Assembly: GCF_009925085.1 (NCBI RefSeq) | Contig: NZ_JAABNR010000016.1 | Coordinates: 1 to 64,000 of the forward strand | DNA length: 64,000 bases | Source: Stagnihabitans tardus | GTDB lineage: Bacteria; Pseudomonadota; Alphaproteobacteria; Rhodobacterales; Rhodobacteraceae | Direction of reading: 5' to 3' | Shown: positions 7,838 to 16,210 of the stretch, one piece after another | How the letters are laid out: each line of letters begins with the position of its first letter | How positions within the stretch are numbered: position 1 is the stretch's first letter | Program-made: the position numbers and the translations under genes | The notes under the pieces: model-generated | Database searches by the model: none | Told to the model about the DNA's origin: nothing | The model's input: only the letters and a program-made list of their open reading frames with translations

Positions 7838-8069
7838 GGATTTCCCTCCATTTGGCAAGGAACTCTTCCTGCTGGTCACGAACCATTTGCATAGCCCGCC
7901 GCAGATCGTTCGCCTTCATACCCTCAGCCCAGACAAGAGAAGGAGCTCCGCTAGGGCTAATCAGATCGATCTTGGCCTGGCCATCCCCGAACACATGCAC
8001 GTGGGCCGGCTCATGGTCGTCCGTGAAGATAATGACGCGCAGCCCATTGGCTCTGTATATCGTGACCAT
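7830..8069 (-). CDS. DUF4160 family protein (putative toxin)
   Basis: A 79-residue protein of the DUF4160 family. The diagnostic core, RVIIFTDDHEPAHVHVFGDG followed by AKIDL, is present, with conserved histidines that could bind a metal or act in catalysis. It is the first gene of the overlapping DUF4160-DUF2442 pair and starts 11 bases from a palindromic site. It is a predicted toxin by association; its biochemical activity is not established. Confidence 0.85.
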   Translation of the reverse strand: MVTIYRANGLRVIIFTDDHEPAHVHVFGDGQAKIDLISPSGAPSLVWAEGMKANDLRRAMQMVRDQQEEFLAKWREIHG

Positions 8070-8079
8070 ACCCTTACAT

Positions 8080-8099
8080 TAACCCAACATGATGGGTTA
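8080..8099. promoter_or_regulatory. palindromic operator of the DUF4160/DUF2442 pair
   Basis: TAACCCA at 8080-8086 and TGGGTTA at 8093-8099 form a seven-base perfect inverted repeat with a six-base spacer. It lies immediately upstream of the DUF4160 start, where an autoregulated toxin-antitoxin operon would carry its operator. TTGGGT near 8186 and TAACCC near 8212 resemble further half-sites around a TCGGCT/AGCCGA hairpin (8191-8209). Confidence 0.6.
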
Positions 8100-8276
8100 T
8101 TCAAGGTGCGTTGAAAAACTGTAAGCTGGAAGAAGTGTCGGGACAAAAACGACCGATATGGGTGAAAAACTCGACCTACCATATGTTGGGTCGGCTACTT
8201 TGCAGCCGATTTAACCCGCTGAATAGGTTTATTTTTCAGTTTATTCGACGAGGGGGTTGCGAAAGCCGCCTCGGCC

Positions 8277-8372
8277 TCACGCTGGGGCCAGTTTTGCTAA
8301 ACGTTTTAGGTTCTGCGCAGTGGCGGCGAGATGGAATTCGTTACTAGCGCCTCGCAGCCCCCTTAGACGCGC
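8277..8372 (-). pseudogene. IS1182-family transposase, C-terminal remnant
   Basis: The minus-strand frame encodes RLRGLRGASNEFHLAATAQN followed by LKRLAKLAPA and a stop, the typical C-terminus of IS1182-family DDE transposases. Only about 30 residues remain of a protein that is normally about 450. It is joined directly to the truncated IS21 transposase, so the junction near 8370 records either insertion of one element into the other or a deletion between them. Confidence 0.7.
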
Positions 8373-9321
8373 TTGCTCACCTCGACAAAGTCGTCGAATG
8401 TCACTGGCAGAGGCATCAAGGTCCTCCGTTCCTCTGCCCAGACATCGGCGATGGCCCGGGAAGCGTGCCATGGGCGGTCTCGCGCCACAGTTCGAAGCAG
8501 CGCTCTTCCAGCCAGGCGTTCATCGCGGCGAGATCAGGGAAGCTTGGCATGCCCTGCAACATCTGGTGACGGGTGTCGCGGACATTCTTCTCGACCTGTC
8601 CCTTCTCCCAGCCGGCCGCTGGATTGCAGAACTCCGGCTCGAAGACATAGTGGTTCGCCATGGCGAGGAAGCGGATATTGACCTGTCGTTCTTTGCCGCG
8701 GCCGACACGATCCACTGCCGTGCGCATGCTATCGTAGATCCCGCGCTCCGGCGCGCCACCGAAGACCCGGAACGCGTGCCAGTGCGCATCAAACAACATC
8801 TCATGGGTCTGCAAGGAATAGGCGCGCAAGAGAAAGGCCCGACTGTGCGACAGCTTGATGTGGGCGACCTGAAGCTTCGCGCGCTCACCGCCGACAACTG
8901 CGAAGTCTTCGCTCCAGTCGAATTGGAACGCTTCGCCAGCGCGGAAGGCCAGCGGAACGAACGTCCCACGACCCGTCGTTTGGTGGTCGCGCTGCCCATC
9001 TGCTCGCCATTCTCGCGTAAAGGCCGCCACACGGTTGTAGGAACCGGTATATCCAAGAACGACAAGATCGGCGTGCATCCTCGTTAGCGTCTGCCGCTCT
9101 TTGCGTGGCCTCCCGGCATTGGTCTTCAGCCAGACCGCAAGCTTCTCGGCGAAGGGATCAAGCTTGCTCGGTCGCTCCGGCGTCGCGAACTGTGGCTCAA
9201 CCATATCGCCCTTCAGATACTTCTTGATGGTATTGCGCGACAGCCCGGTGCGGCGCGCAATCTCCCGGATCGGTAAGCCCTGTCGCAGGCGCAGCTTCCG
9301 GATGACGTTCAGCAGTCCCAT
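8365..9321 (-). pseudogene. istA: IS21-family transposase IstA, truncated and frameshifted
   Basis: Starting at MGLLNVIRKLRLRQGLPIRE, the frame shows the IS21 IstA N-terminal helix-turn-helix (IREIARRTGLSRNTIKKYLKG) and integrase core (FQFDWSEDFAVVGG ... IYDSMRTAVDRV ... WEKGQVEKNVRD). The first frame ends at 8416. One missing base near 8455 shifts the continuation IADVWAEERR ... FDDFVEVSKRV into another frame, and all sequence beyond is gone. IstA is normally about 500 residues and is followed by IstB, which is absent, so this copy cannot move by itself. Confidence 0.85.
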
Positions 9322-9380
9322 GTCAATCACTCCGTTGACCCCCTCGCGCTTCGCTCGGGGGAGGGTCACATGGGTCAAAT

Positions 9381-9431
9381 CTCAACGGAAATCTTGAGCC
9401 GAACCGGGTCAGCTCTCAGTGGAAATCAACA
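9381..9431. repeat. IS21-type terminal end with internal repeats
   Basis: Read on the minus strand, the sequence begins TGTTGATTTCCACTGAGAGC and repeats the motif TTTCCxxTGAGAxxTGACCC twice before the IstA start. IS21 elements begin with TG and carry several short repeated transposase-binding motifs at their ends, so 9431 is probably the outer boundary of the IS21 remnant. The opposite end is missing. Confidence 0.55.
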
Positions 9432-9556
9432 GATATAGAACAACAACAGTGGACTGAACATCGCCTATTCATCCCTGTCCTCAAGGACGGAGCTTTTATG
9501 CAGTTTTGGTAAATCAATTTGATTTTTCCTGAATTTGAAACCTTTTGCACACAATC

Positions 9557-9585
9557 TTGACATATGTGATTGTTGTAAATTACAT
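9557..9585 (+). promoter_or_regulatory. sigma-70-type promoter of the unknown 659-residue gene
   Basis: TTGACA at 9557-9562, a 17-base spacer and TTACAT at 9580-9585 form a good consensus promoter, with the expected transcription start near 9592. The AAGGAG ribosome binding site (9602-9607) and ATG (9615) follow directly. The region is AT-rich, unlike most intergenic spaces in the window. Confidence 0.6.
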
Positions 9586-9614
9586 CAAGACAATTGATGA
9601 CAAGGAGACTTCCA

Positions 9615-11594
9615 ATGGACATGATTACCTATAGCAAGATGAGTAGCATGGAAAATCATCTTCGTGCCATTGCGAGAAGTTCTCGTGAGATGGCTGCAGT
9701 GGATGCTAGCATTCTCAAGGTGGGTGCGAGTGTAGATAAGCTATCGGAAAATGTCCTAACCTTAAATGAAAATGTCGTCACGGGATTTGAGGGCGTTGCT
9801 CATGGTCTAAAAGGTGTTGCGAAACGCATAAACAGTGGCTTTCTTGCCATTGATTTAACACAGCAAGAGTGCTTGCAGGAACTCAAGAAGCTGAACCTCA
9901 TTAGTGAGACGACTAACAACAATCTCATTGCAGGTTTCAATCAAGTCATCAAAAGGCTCGACAGCATCACGACGTCGATTGCCGATATAGATGATAAAAT
10001 TTCCAATCCAGAGCGAACAAAAGCACTTGAAGCGGCAAAGATTGCAGCAGAGTATGCAAAATTGGGACGCGTGAAAGATGCCCTCGCAATTGTCGATAAG
10101 GCTATTTTAAATGAAGGCGGAATTCCACAACATCATGTCCCGCAACTGCGCATCATGAAAGGCACACTTCTTTTGGGTCTGTTCGACGGTCTGACAGATA
10201 AAGTCGCGGACCTTGACCGTGCCGTAGTAGAATTCAAAGAAGCCTATGATTTTGGATCAACAGTAAAGCCTTATGTCCGACGGCAAATAGCAGAATATGC
10301 AGGTATCGCGCACTTCGCAAAAGAAGAATATCATTTGGCATTAAACTGGTTCAAAGCACCCGATATCCGGGGGTTTCCAGAAGGTCAATTCCAGACTTTG
10401 CGCTGCCATATCAAACTTGGCGAAATTGAAACGGCTACAGACATTGCCTTCAACATTCTTGAGCGAGATTACCAAGCAATCGTTGCTATGAGTGCAGACC
10501 CTGTCTGCAATGAGAGGGCTGACATTGCTTTAGCTGCTACCAATAAAATACGCACCTCTCGCGTTGGAGCACTTTATGGGCTTTTGGATGCAGTTTATGC
10601 GAATGGTATTGGTATCGACGAAATATTAGAGAAAACTAAATCCCATGAAGGTGCAATAGACGGCTGGATTCAAGCCGTCTCAATGAAGAGGTCTTTCGTT
10701 AACAACTATTTCACGAAAGAGGACGAAGATTTTCTGAAAGATGGAGAAGTCCCGCAAGGATGGATGCCGATGCTCCCTTATCTCTATGAAGAGATGAAAA
10801 AAGAGTTCGCTGAAAACGATATGATCCAGAAGACGTCGCATTTCTATTATCCGGAATTCGAGGGGTCAAAAGAAACCCAAGCGAAAATGAAGAAAGCTTT
10901 CCCGCCGTCAAGTATTGATTCCAAGTATATAGAAGTGTTTCCTAAGAACGCAGCTGAGCTACTTACTATCTTCCTCGGTAATCTTATGGATAGTAAAACG
11001 CATGTCGCAAACAACATGCGCCATGACCCAGAGCAGCATCAAAATCCTGATGCAACGGTTAAGGCATTGATCCGCAGCTATTATGATCGCCGATTGGCTA
11101 TCAATTTCGCCAAGGAATACCTGAATGCCATCTCCGAGATTTTCTATGGTGCAAAAATATCTATGCTTACGTATAACCCTTGCGACCTAAAACCAGCACT
11201 TAAAGTTTCGACATCCTTCGGTGCTGGAGATAGTGAAAAATTTAAGCTAATGGCAGAAAAGTTGGTGGAGGCTGGTCAGCCCACCACACTGCAACGCATG
11301 TTCAAAAAAGCTGAGCCATTTGGAATGAAGTCCACACAAGCTTGGTACATTGTCCAGCCTCATAGAGACAAGGCACAGGCGAAAATTGCAGCGATCCACA
11401 GGACCATGAGAGACACCGTGCAACAAATGATCGCCAATCTTTACTCTAAATGCGACGCAAAAGCCCTTAAGGATGCTTATTTGCAGATTCAAGAAAAAGA
11501 GCGGCAGCATAGCCAGCTTGGAAAAATGATCCAGAATGCCATAGATACAGCAAAGCCATTTCTAACAGACGATTACTCATATTTTAAGCCGTGA
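9615..11594 (+). CDS. unknown coiled-coil / TPR-like protein, AT-rich cargo gene
   Basis: A 659-residue protein that I do not recognise. The ATG at 9615 has AAGGAG seven bases upstream. Residues 1-130 form amphipathic repeats of about 11 residues (KLSENVLTLNENVVTGFEGV, LKGVAKRINSGFLAIDL, IAGFNQVIKRLDSI), a coiled-coil or bundle pattern. Residues 140-330 look like tetratricopeptide-type helical hairpins (AAEYAKLGRVKDALAIVDKA; HFAKEEYHLALNWFKAPDIR). The C-terminal half has no recognised motif. Base composition is visibly more AT-rich than its neighbours. It stands alone between IS debris and an intact IS5-family element, with its own promoter. Function unknown; a single-gene defence or regulatory role is only a guess. 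Confidence 0.8.
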   Translation: MDMITYSKMSSMENHLRAIARSSREMAAVDASILKVGASVDKLSENVLTLNENVVTGFEGVAHGLKGVAKRINSGFLAIDLTQQECLQELKKLNLISETTNNNLIAGFNQVIKRLDSITTSIADIDDKISNPERTKALEAAKIAAEYAKLGRVKDALAIVDKAILNEGGIPQHHVPQLRIMKGTLLLGLFDGLTDKVADLDRAVVEFKEAYDFGSTVKPYVRRQIAEYAGIAHFAKEEYHLALNWFKAPDIRGFPEGQFQTLRCHIKLGEIETATDIAFNILERDYQAIVAMSADPVCNERADIALAATNKIRTSRVGALYGLLDAVYANGIGIDEILEKTKSHEGAIDGWIQAVSMKRSFVNNYFTKEDEDFLKDGEVPQGWMPMLPYLYEEMKKEFAENDMIQKTSHFYYPEFEGSKETQAKMKKAFPPSSIDSKYIEVFPKNAAELLTIFLGNLMDSKTHVANNMRHDPEQHQNPDATVKALIRSYYDRRLAINFAKEYLNAISEIFYGAKISMLTYNPCDLKPALKVSTSFGAGDSEKFKLMAEKLVEAGQPTTLQRMFKKAEPFGMKSTQAWYIVQPHRDKAQAKIAAIHRTMRDTVQQMIANLYSKCDAKALKDAYLQIQEKERQHSQLGKMIQNAIDTAKPFLTDDYSYFKP

Positions 11595-11619
11595 ACTTAG
11601 GGTCCAGACTCATTGATCG

Positions 11620-12009
11620 TCAAAGCCAGAACATGACGGTAGCGGCGAGGGCGACTGCAGAGAGGAAGGTCTTTGCGCATCGGTCGTAACGGGTTGCGAT
11701 GCGGCGCCAGTCTTCCAATCGGCCGAACATGATCTCGATCCGGTTGCGGCGCCGGTAACGTTGCTTGTCGTAGCGGACTGTCTTGCCGCACGACTTCCGA
11801 CCGGGGATGCAGGGGCGTATCCCCTTGTCTTTTAACGCATCTCGGAACCAGGCGGCGTCATATCCCCGGTCCGCGACCATCCATTCGGCGGCGGGCAGAC
11901 TGCCCAGCAGGGCTGCGGCGCCGGTGTAGTCGCTGACTTGGCCTGCGGTCATGAAGAACTTCAGCGGACGACCCTTGGCGTCCGTGACGGCGTGCAGCTT
12001 GGTGTTCAA
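11620..12009 (-). CDS. IS5-family transposase, C-terminal frame
   Basis: A 129-residue frame with the catalytic second half of an IS427-type DDE transposase. It has MNTKLHAVTDAKGRPLKFFM, a VADRGYDAAWFRDALKDKG segment with the second acidic residue, and the RNRIEIMFGRLEDWRRIATR motif that carries the catalytic glutamate. It is normally expressed as a fusion with the upstream frame (12011-12394) by programmed frameshifting. Confidence 0.85.
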   Translation of the reverse strand: MNTKLHAVTDAKGRPLKFFMTAGQVSDYTGAAALLGSLPAAEWMVADRGYDAAWFRDALKDKGIRPCIPGRKSCGKTVRYDKQRYRRRNRIEIMFGRLEDWRRIATRYDRCAKTFLSAVALAATVMFWL

Positions 12010-12010
12010 T

Positions 12011-12394
12011 TCACCCTTGTTCCGCCAGATCAGGCGTCCGCGCTGGTCGTCGGGCCCCCTTTTTCGCCCGCAGGCTCGAAGCCGTGCGGTGCGCCTTGAG
12101 ATATGTCGCGTCGATCATGACAACCTTCTCCTCGCCGCCTTCGGAGGCCAGACCCTCCATCATCCGCACGAAGACCCCCATGTCGCCCCACCGCTTCCAT
12201 CGGTTATAGAGCGTCTTCGGCGGGCCATACTCCCGAGGCGCATCGCACCACCTCAAGCCATTGCGATTGATGAAGATTATGCCGTTCAAAACCCGCCGAT
12301 CATCGACGCGCGGTTTGCCGTGGCTCTTCGGGAAGAACGGTTTCAGCCGCTCCATCTGCTCGTCCGTCAGCCAGTATAGACTGCTCATCATCAC
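12011..12394 (-). CDS. IS5-family transposase, N-terminal frame
   Basis: A 127-residue frame: LTDEQMERLKPFFPKSHGKP, RVLNGIIFINRNGLRWCDAP, TLYNRWKRWGDMGVF, then VVMIDATYLKAHRTASSL with the first catalytic aspartate. This is the standard N-terminal half of IS427-group transposases (DUF4096 plus the start of the DDE domain). The frame ends one base before the second transposase frame starts, the arrangement used for programmed frameshifting. Confidence 0.85.
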   Translation of the reverse strand: MMMSSLYWLTDEQMERLKPFFPKSHGKPRVDDRRVLNGIIFINRNGLRWCDAPREYGPPKTLYNRWKRWGDMGVFVRMMEGLASEGGEEKVVMIDATYLKAHRTASSLRAKKGARRPARTPDLAEQG

Positions 12395-12462
12395 CCCCCG
12401 TCAGTTCGGGGACTTGAATCATGCAGGCCGAGCGGCCTCAAGCAGATCAATGGGTCCTGACC

Positions 12463-12837
12463 CTAGTCGTGATCGTCCCTGTCAGCAAAGCTGAGCGCCT
12501 TCATAAGCCGCAACATGGCTGGTACAAAGCCTGGAATGGCGGGCTCGCCCTCACCATTCATGAAATGTGCTTCTACCATTTCCATTGCTTCAGGCCCAAG
12601 ATCGGGGTGAATATCGAGGAAAATGCAGCCTGGCCCGCCTTCAATCCAAACGGTATTTTCGTCAAAGCCTGCACAAAGGCTCCAACCGATCTGCCTCGAA
12701 TCCAGCCAGTCTGTGATCTCAGAAACATCGGTGTAGTTATCCCCGAAGCCACCGGCCTCGTCGACGAGCACAAGATAATACACGTCCCGACCGAGGCGCC
12801 GGGCAATGCCGTCGATGGTTTCAAGCGCTTCGGCCAT
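12463..12837 (-). CDS. hypothetical protein, 3' end at an IS boundary
   Basis: The ATG at 12837 is preceded by GGGAGAGCC. About 124 residues follow, beginning MAEALETIDGIARRLGRDVY, with an acidic, aromatic core (FDENTVWIEGGPGCIFLDIH). No domain was recognised. The stop codon (12463-12465) lies exactly at the right boundary of the IS5-family element, so the natural C-terminus may have been replaced by the insertion. Its neighbour, a YqiA-like hydrolase, is on the same strand just upstream. Confidence 0.5.
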   Translation of the reverse strand: MAEALETIDGIARRLGRDVYYLVLVDEAGGFGDNYTDVSEITDWLDSRQIGWSLCAGFDENTVWIEGGPGCIFLDIHPDLGPEAMEMVEAHFMNGEGEPAIPGFVPAMLRLMKALSFADRDDHD

Positions 12838-12910
12838 CTGGCTCTCCCTCAATGTTGCGGTAAATGATGTTGGCGAGGGGGCGTTGCGACGGCTCGCACT
12901 TCTCATACAT

Positions 12911-13498
12911 TCAGTAGGCATTGAACAGGTCTGGTCGGCTTTCGATCAGTTCTGCCATATGGTCAAAGCGGTGGGATCCACCCTCGAAGGCGACGATTGG
13001 CAGACGTCCCTTGATAAAATCAAGCGTTGCCTGCGCGTCCAGAATTTCATCACCCATATCGAGAACTATGGTGCCCCGTCCGTCCAAGCGAAAGCTGAGC
13101 GCGTCATAAGCCATGACGCAATCTTCCATCAGCTCATACGGGACTCCGACGTGGTTGACCCCACGACCAACGTAAGCTTGCAGAGTGGTGCTCGGTGTGA
13201 TCGAGGGGTTAATCGCAATAAATGGACGGTCAAACTCAGCACCTAGCCAAGCGGCAAAGAAGCCGCCCAGGCTTGTTCCGACGACAAGCGCCTCAGGATG
13301 ACGCTTCAACTGTGCTGCAAACCTCTCGAAGACCAGATGCGGATGCAGGGTGTAGTCGACTGTGATGCCGTCAACCGGGCGCATCTTGGAAAGGGCACGG
13401 ATCTTGTTCTTGCTGGGGTCGAAGTGTGAACCCCAACCGTGGCAATACAAAATGCTGATACCTTCATTTTCACCTAAAGTCCTTGACTGACCGTTCAT
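12911..13498 (-). CDS. YqiA/YcfP-like alpha/beta hydrolase (esterase family)
   Basis: A 195-residue protein from the ATG at 13498, which has a CAGGAG site. ILYCHGWGSHFDPSKNKI near residue 15 is the oxyanion/HG start of the YqiA-type fold. LVVGTSLGGFFAAWLG carries the nucleophile elbow GTSLGG. A distal acidic loop (VLDMGDEILDAQ) and GGSHRF supply the likely Asp and His. The family has esterase activity with unknown natural substrates. The open frame upstream of 13498 is not conserved-looking and was excluded. Confidence 0.8.
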   Translation of the reverse strand: MNGQSRTLGENEGISILYCHGWGSHFDPSKNKIRALSKMRPVDGITVDYTLHPHLVFERFAAQLKRHPEALVVGTSLGGFFAAWLGAEFDRPFIAINPSITPSTTLQAYVGRGVNHVGVPYELMEDCVMAYDALSFRLDGRGTIVLDMGDEILDAQATLDFIKGRLPIVAFEGGSHRFDHMAELIESRPDLFNAY

Positions 13499-13642
13499 TC
13501 CTGCGCTCCTGTCTGCTGAACCTATCCTTTTAGAGACATGCGTCAAATTCGGACAGATCGCAGACCTCCAGCCTTCGCAATGGCTTGCGTGGAGCGCCAT
13601 CCTCGGGGTATCGGCAGTGAACGCCTTTTTTGTGAGAATGAT

Positions 13643-13888
13643 ATGATGCAACCAGAATATCTCGAACTGCCAGAGGCCACGGATCCCACCTGTAGTTTCA
13701 GGGTCGCCGTGACGCTGCAAGGCGGCGCCATGATATGCAAGCGTGACATTTGCCTGCCAAGCTTTCTCAAGCTGATGAGCGGTCAGCAGTATGAGATGAC
13801 GTTTGACGAGCATCCCTATGCAATCACGCGATTCGACGTTGATATAATCAAGCGCTTGGTCAAAATCTTTGCTAGGCCAATGCTTTAA
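13643..13888 (+). CDS. small hypothetical protein
   Basis: An 81-residue frame from ATG 13643, divergent from the hydrolase gene. It has a beta-rich N-terminus (CSFRVAVTLQGGAMICKRDI) and a helical C-terminus. The frame is open further upstream to 13538, and the start is uncertain because no strong ribosome binding site is present. It is more AT-rich than the surrounding genes. Coding status is moderately doubtful. The following 269 bases before the AAA gene show no clear gene. Confidence 0.35.
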   Translation: MMQPEYLELPEATDPTCSFRVAVTLQGGAMICKRDICLPSFLKLMSGQQYEMTFDEHPYAITRFDVDIIKRLVKIFARPML

Positions 13889-14157
13889 TTTTCCAGCCCC
13901 ACATATCAGCAATCCATCGAGTTATCTTGCCGTTTATCGGTCTGCTTCCGCAGAGACCTTCATGTCGCTGACGCCCCTACATGGTGTGCGACTATTTCTA
14001 GACTGCCCACAGGTTAAATCTGATCCGCTACTTGGTATTGCCAGTTCCGAGGGGTCATTGCAGTCGGCGTATGGAAGACTTTGGTTCAGAGCTGCAAACC
14101 TCTGTCCATTTCTGACGTATGGCTGAGGCATCTCTGTCGAAACGATGGAGATGGACA

Positions 14158-16161
14158 ATGACCCACGAACAACACCTCGCTCTTGATCTGATCGCCCGGC
14201 TGGCCGACCGTTTCGGTCCGGCAAGCCGCATCGCCAAGGAATTGCCCAGCTGGCTGGAATACCTGACCGAAGTGAACTGCCCCGAGCGGCCCCGTACCCG
14301 GCCAGGCATCCAGTGGTGGAACAAGGTCCGGGCCATCGCTCGCGACCTCGTGCCGAGCGCAGATGGCGGCGAGGGCGAGATCGTGCAGCGCAACGCAGCC
14401 CTCTTAGGGGATCACTTCCGGTTATCCCCGGTCGAGACATCCATGCTGACCTTTGTTGCCCTCTACAAGCTGTTCGATGGGTTCGAACATGTCATCGATG
14501 GGGCGCTGAAAACCGAGGAGGTCACCGTCCCGCTGCTTTTGTCGTGGTTCTGCGCGGCTCCTGAGTCTGAAATCCGGGCCGCGATGCGCGCCTCAGGCCG
14601 ACTAACAGGATCGGGGCTGGTGCAGCGCAGCCGCGGCGGGCGCCACAACCGGATGCCGTTCGACCTGTCGGACCGCTTGATCCTCGCGCTGCTTGCCGAC
14701 GTGCATAGCATCAGTGACCTGATCGCGCTGATGTTCCCGCCTGCGGCAGCGCCCCAGGCTGAATGGCAGGATTTCGAGGGACTGGGACGGGATGCAGACC
14801 TGATGCGTGACCTGCTGTCCCGCGCACTCGCCGAGCGCACACCGGGCGTGCACATTCTGCTCTACGGCCCTCCCGGCACAGGAAAGACCGAATTCGCCAA
14901 GGTTCTGGCGCGCGAGATTGGCGCGGACCTGCGCGCGGTGGGGGAAACCGATGATGACGGGGGGGAACCGTCACGTCGGGAACGGCTCGCTGAACTGTCC
15001 ATGGCGTCCCGCATGCTGGGTCAACGATCGGACACCGTTCTGCTGTTCGACGAGATGGAAGACCTATTTGGGGCGGGGGGCTTCCCCTTCATTCGCGAGG
15101 CGCCGTCGAAGGTTCATTTCAACCGGGTCCTGGAGACGAACCCGATCCCGGTGATCTGGACCACGAATTCAGTCAATGCCTGTGATCCCGCCTTTCTTCG
15201 GCGGATAAGCTATTCGGCGCTAATGCGGCCTCCATCGGGTCGGGTCAGGGCGCGAATCTGGCAACGGCTTGAAGAACGCCATGGGACAGGCATTCCGGAT
15301 GCGGCCCTGCCGGCGATGGCGGAAAGGCACGATCAGGCCCCGGCGCTGGTGTCTGACGCGATGCGGATGGCACTGCTTTGCAATGGAGGGGTGGCGGTAG
15401 TCTCGCAGGTGCTTGATGCGGCCGCCCGTCTGGCAAAGGGCGGGGCGGACATTGCGCCGCGTCACCATGCCGAGGTACCCTGGCAACCGAACCTAACGCG
15501 CGCCGATGCCGATCTGGGCCGGATCGAGGCGCGCCTGGGGGCCCCAAGCGCACCACGGCGGATCAGCTTCTGCCTCGAAGGTCCAGCAGGGACCGGCAAA
15601 AGCGCATGGGCACGGCATCTAGCTCGGGTCATTGGCATGCCCGTGATCGAAAAGCGCACGTCGGACCTGATCTCGAAGTGGCTTGGCGAGAGCGAGGAGA
15701 ACATTGCGAGGGCCTTTTCCGAGGCGCGCGCCGAGGGTGCCATGCTCATCTTCGACGAGGCGGACAGCTTGCTGGCCGACCGCCGCGGCGCTGAGCGCAG
15801 CTGGGAAGTGAGCCAGGTCAACGAAATGCTGACCTGGATGGAAAGCCACCCGCTGCCCTTCGTCTGCACAACCAACTTCGTCGAAAAGCTGGACCCCGCG
15901 ACACATCGCCGGTTCACCTTCCGCATCCGGTTCGACTTTCTTTCAGTCGATCAACTTCCACTGGCCTGGGCTGCACATTTTCCGTGTTCGCCTCCGGCCG
16001 AGTTGCGGGCGCTCGATCGACTCGCTCCCGGGGATTTCGCAAACGTCGCCCGCAGGATGCGAGCACTGGGCAATTCGGACCCACAGGCTATCCTGTGCGA
16101 GCTGACCCGTGAAGATGCGGCTAAGATGGGGGCGGCGCGGCCGATCGGCTTTGGCCGTTGA
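14158..16161 (+). CDS. tandem AAA+ ATPase, first gene of the helicase-nuclease island
   Basis: A 667-residue protein with two AAA+ modules after a helical N-terminal region of about 210 residues. Module 1 has Walker A GPPGTGKTEF near residue 236, Walker B VLLFDEMEDLF near 294, a WTTN sensor and an LRR arginine finger. Module 2 has Walker A GPAGTGKSAW near 475, Walker B MLIFDEADSLL near 530, a CTTN sensor and HRRFTFRIRFDF. Both sites look intact. The architecture resembles CDC48-like remodelling ATPases. The chosen ATG has GGAGATGG upstream. A WYL regulator follows after 49 bases, and I infer that this ATPase works with the nucleases downstream. Confidence 0.8.
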   Translation: MTHEQHLALDLIARLADRFGPASRIAKELPSWLEYLTEVNCPERPRTRPGIQWWNKVRAIARDLVPSADGGEGEIVQRNAALLGDHFRLSPVETSMLTFVALYKLFDGFEHVIDGALKTEEVTVPLLLSWFCAAPESEIRAAMRASGRLTGSGLVQRSRGGRHNRMPFDLSDRLILALLADVHSISDLIALMFPPAAAPQAEWQDFEGLGRDADLMRDLLSRALAERTPGVHILLYGPPGTGKTEFAKVLAREIGADLRAVGETDDDGGEPSRRERLAELSMASRMLGQRSDTVLLFDEMEDLFGAGGFPFIREAPSKVHFNRVLETNPIPVIWTTNSVNACDPAFLRRISYSALMRPPSGRVRARIWQRLEERHGTGIPDAALPAMAERHDQAPALVSDAMRMALLCNGGVAVVSQVLDAAARLAKGGADIAPRHHAEVPWQPNLTRADADLGRIEARLGAPSAPRRISFCLEGPAGTGKSAWARHLARVIGMPVIEKRTSDLISKWLGESEENIARAFSEARAEGAMLIFDEADSLLADRRGAERSWEVSQVNEMLTWMESHPLPFVCTTNFVEKLDPATHRRFTFRIRFDFLSVDQLPLAWAAHFPCSPPAELRALDRLAPGDFANVARRMRALGNSDPQAILCELTREDAAKMGAARPIGFGR

Positions 16162-16210
16162 CGCCATAGCCTCACACCGCAAAGGTGGCTCTGCTTTGCC
16201 AGGAGGACCC

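Larger units (their letters stand above)
11600..12463 (-). mobile_element. IS5-family (IS427-group) insertion sequence
   Basis: An 864-base element bounded by imperfect inverted repeats: GGGTCCAGACTCATTGATC at the left, and the complement of GGGTCAGGACCCATTGATC at the right, about 16 of 19 matching. TA lies on both outer sides (11598-11599 and 12464-12465), as expected for the TA target duplication of IS427-type elements. It carries the two overlapping-style transposase frames typical of the group. It sits six bases beyond the stop codon of the AT-rich unknown gene and abuts the end of the gene at 12463-12837. Confidence 0.85.
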
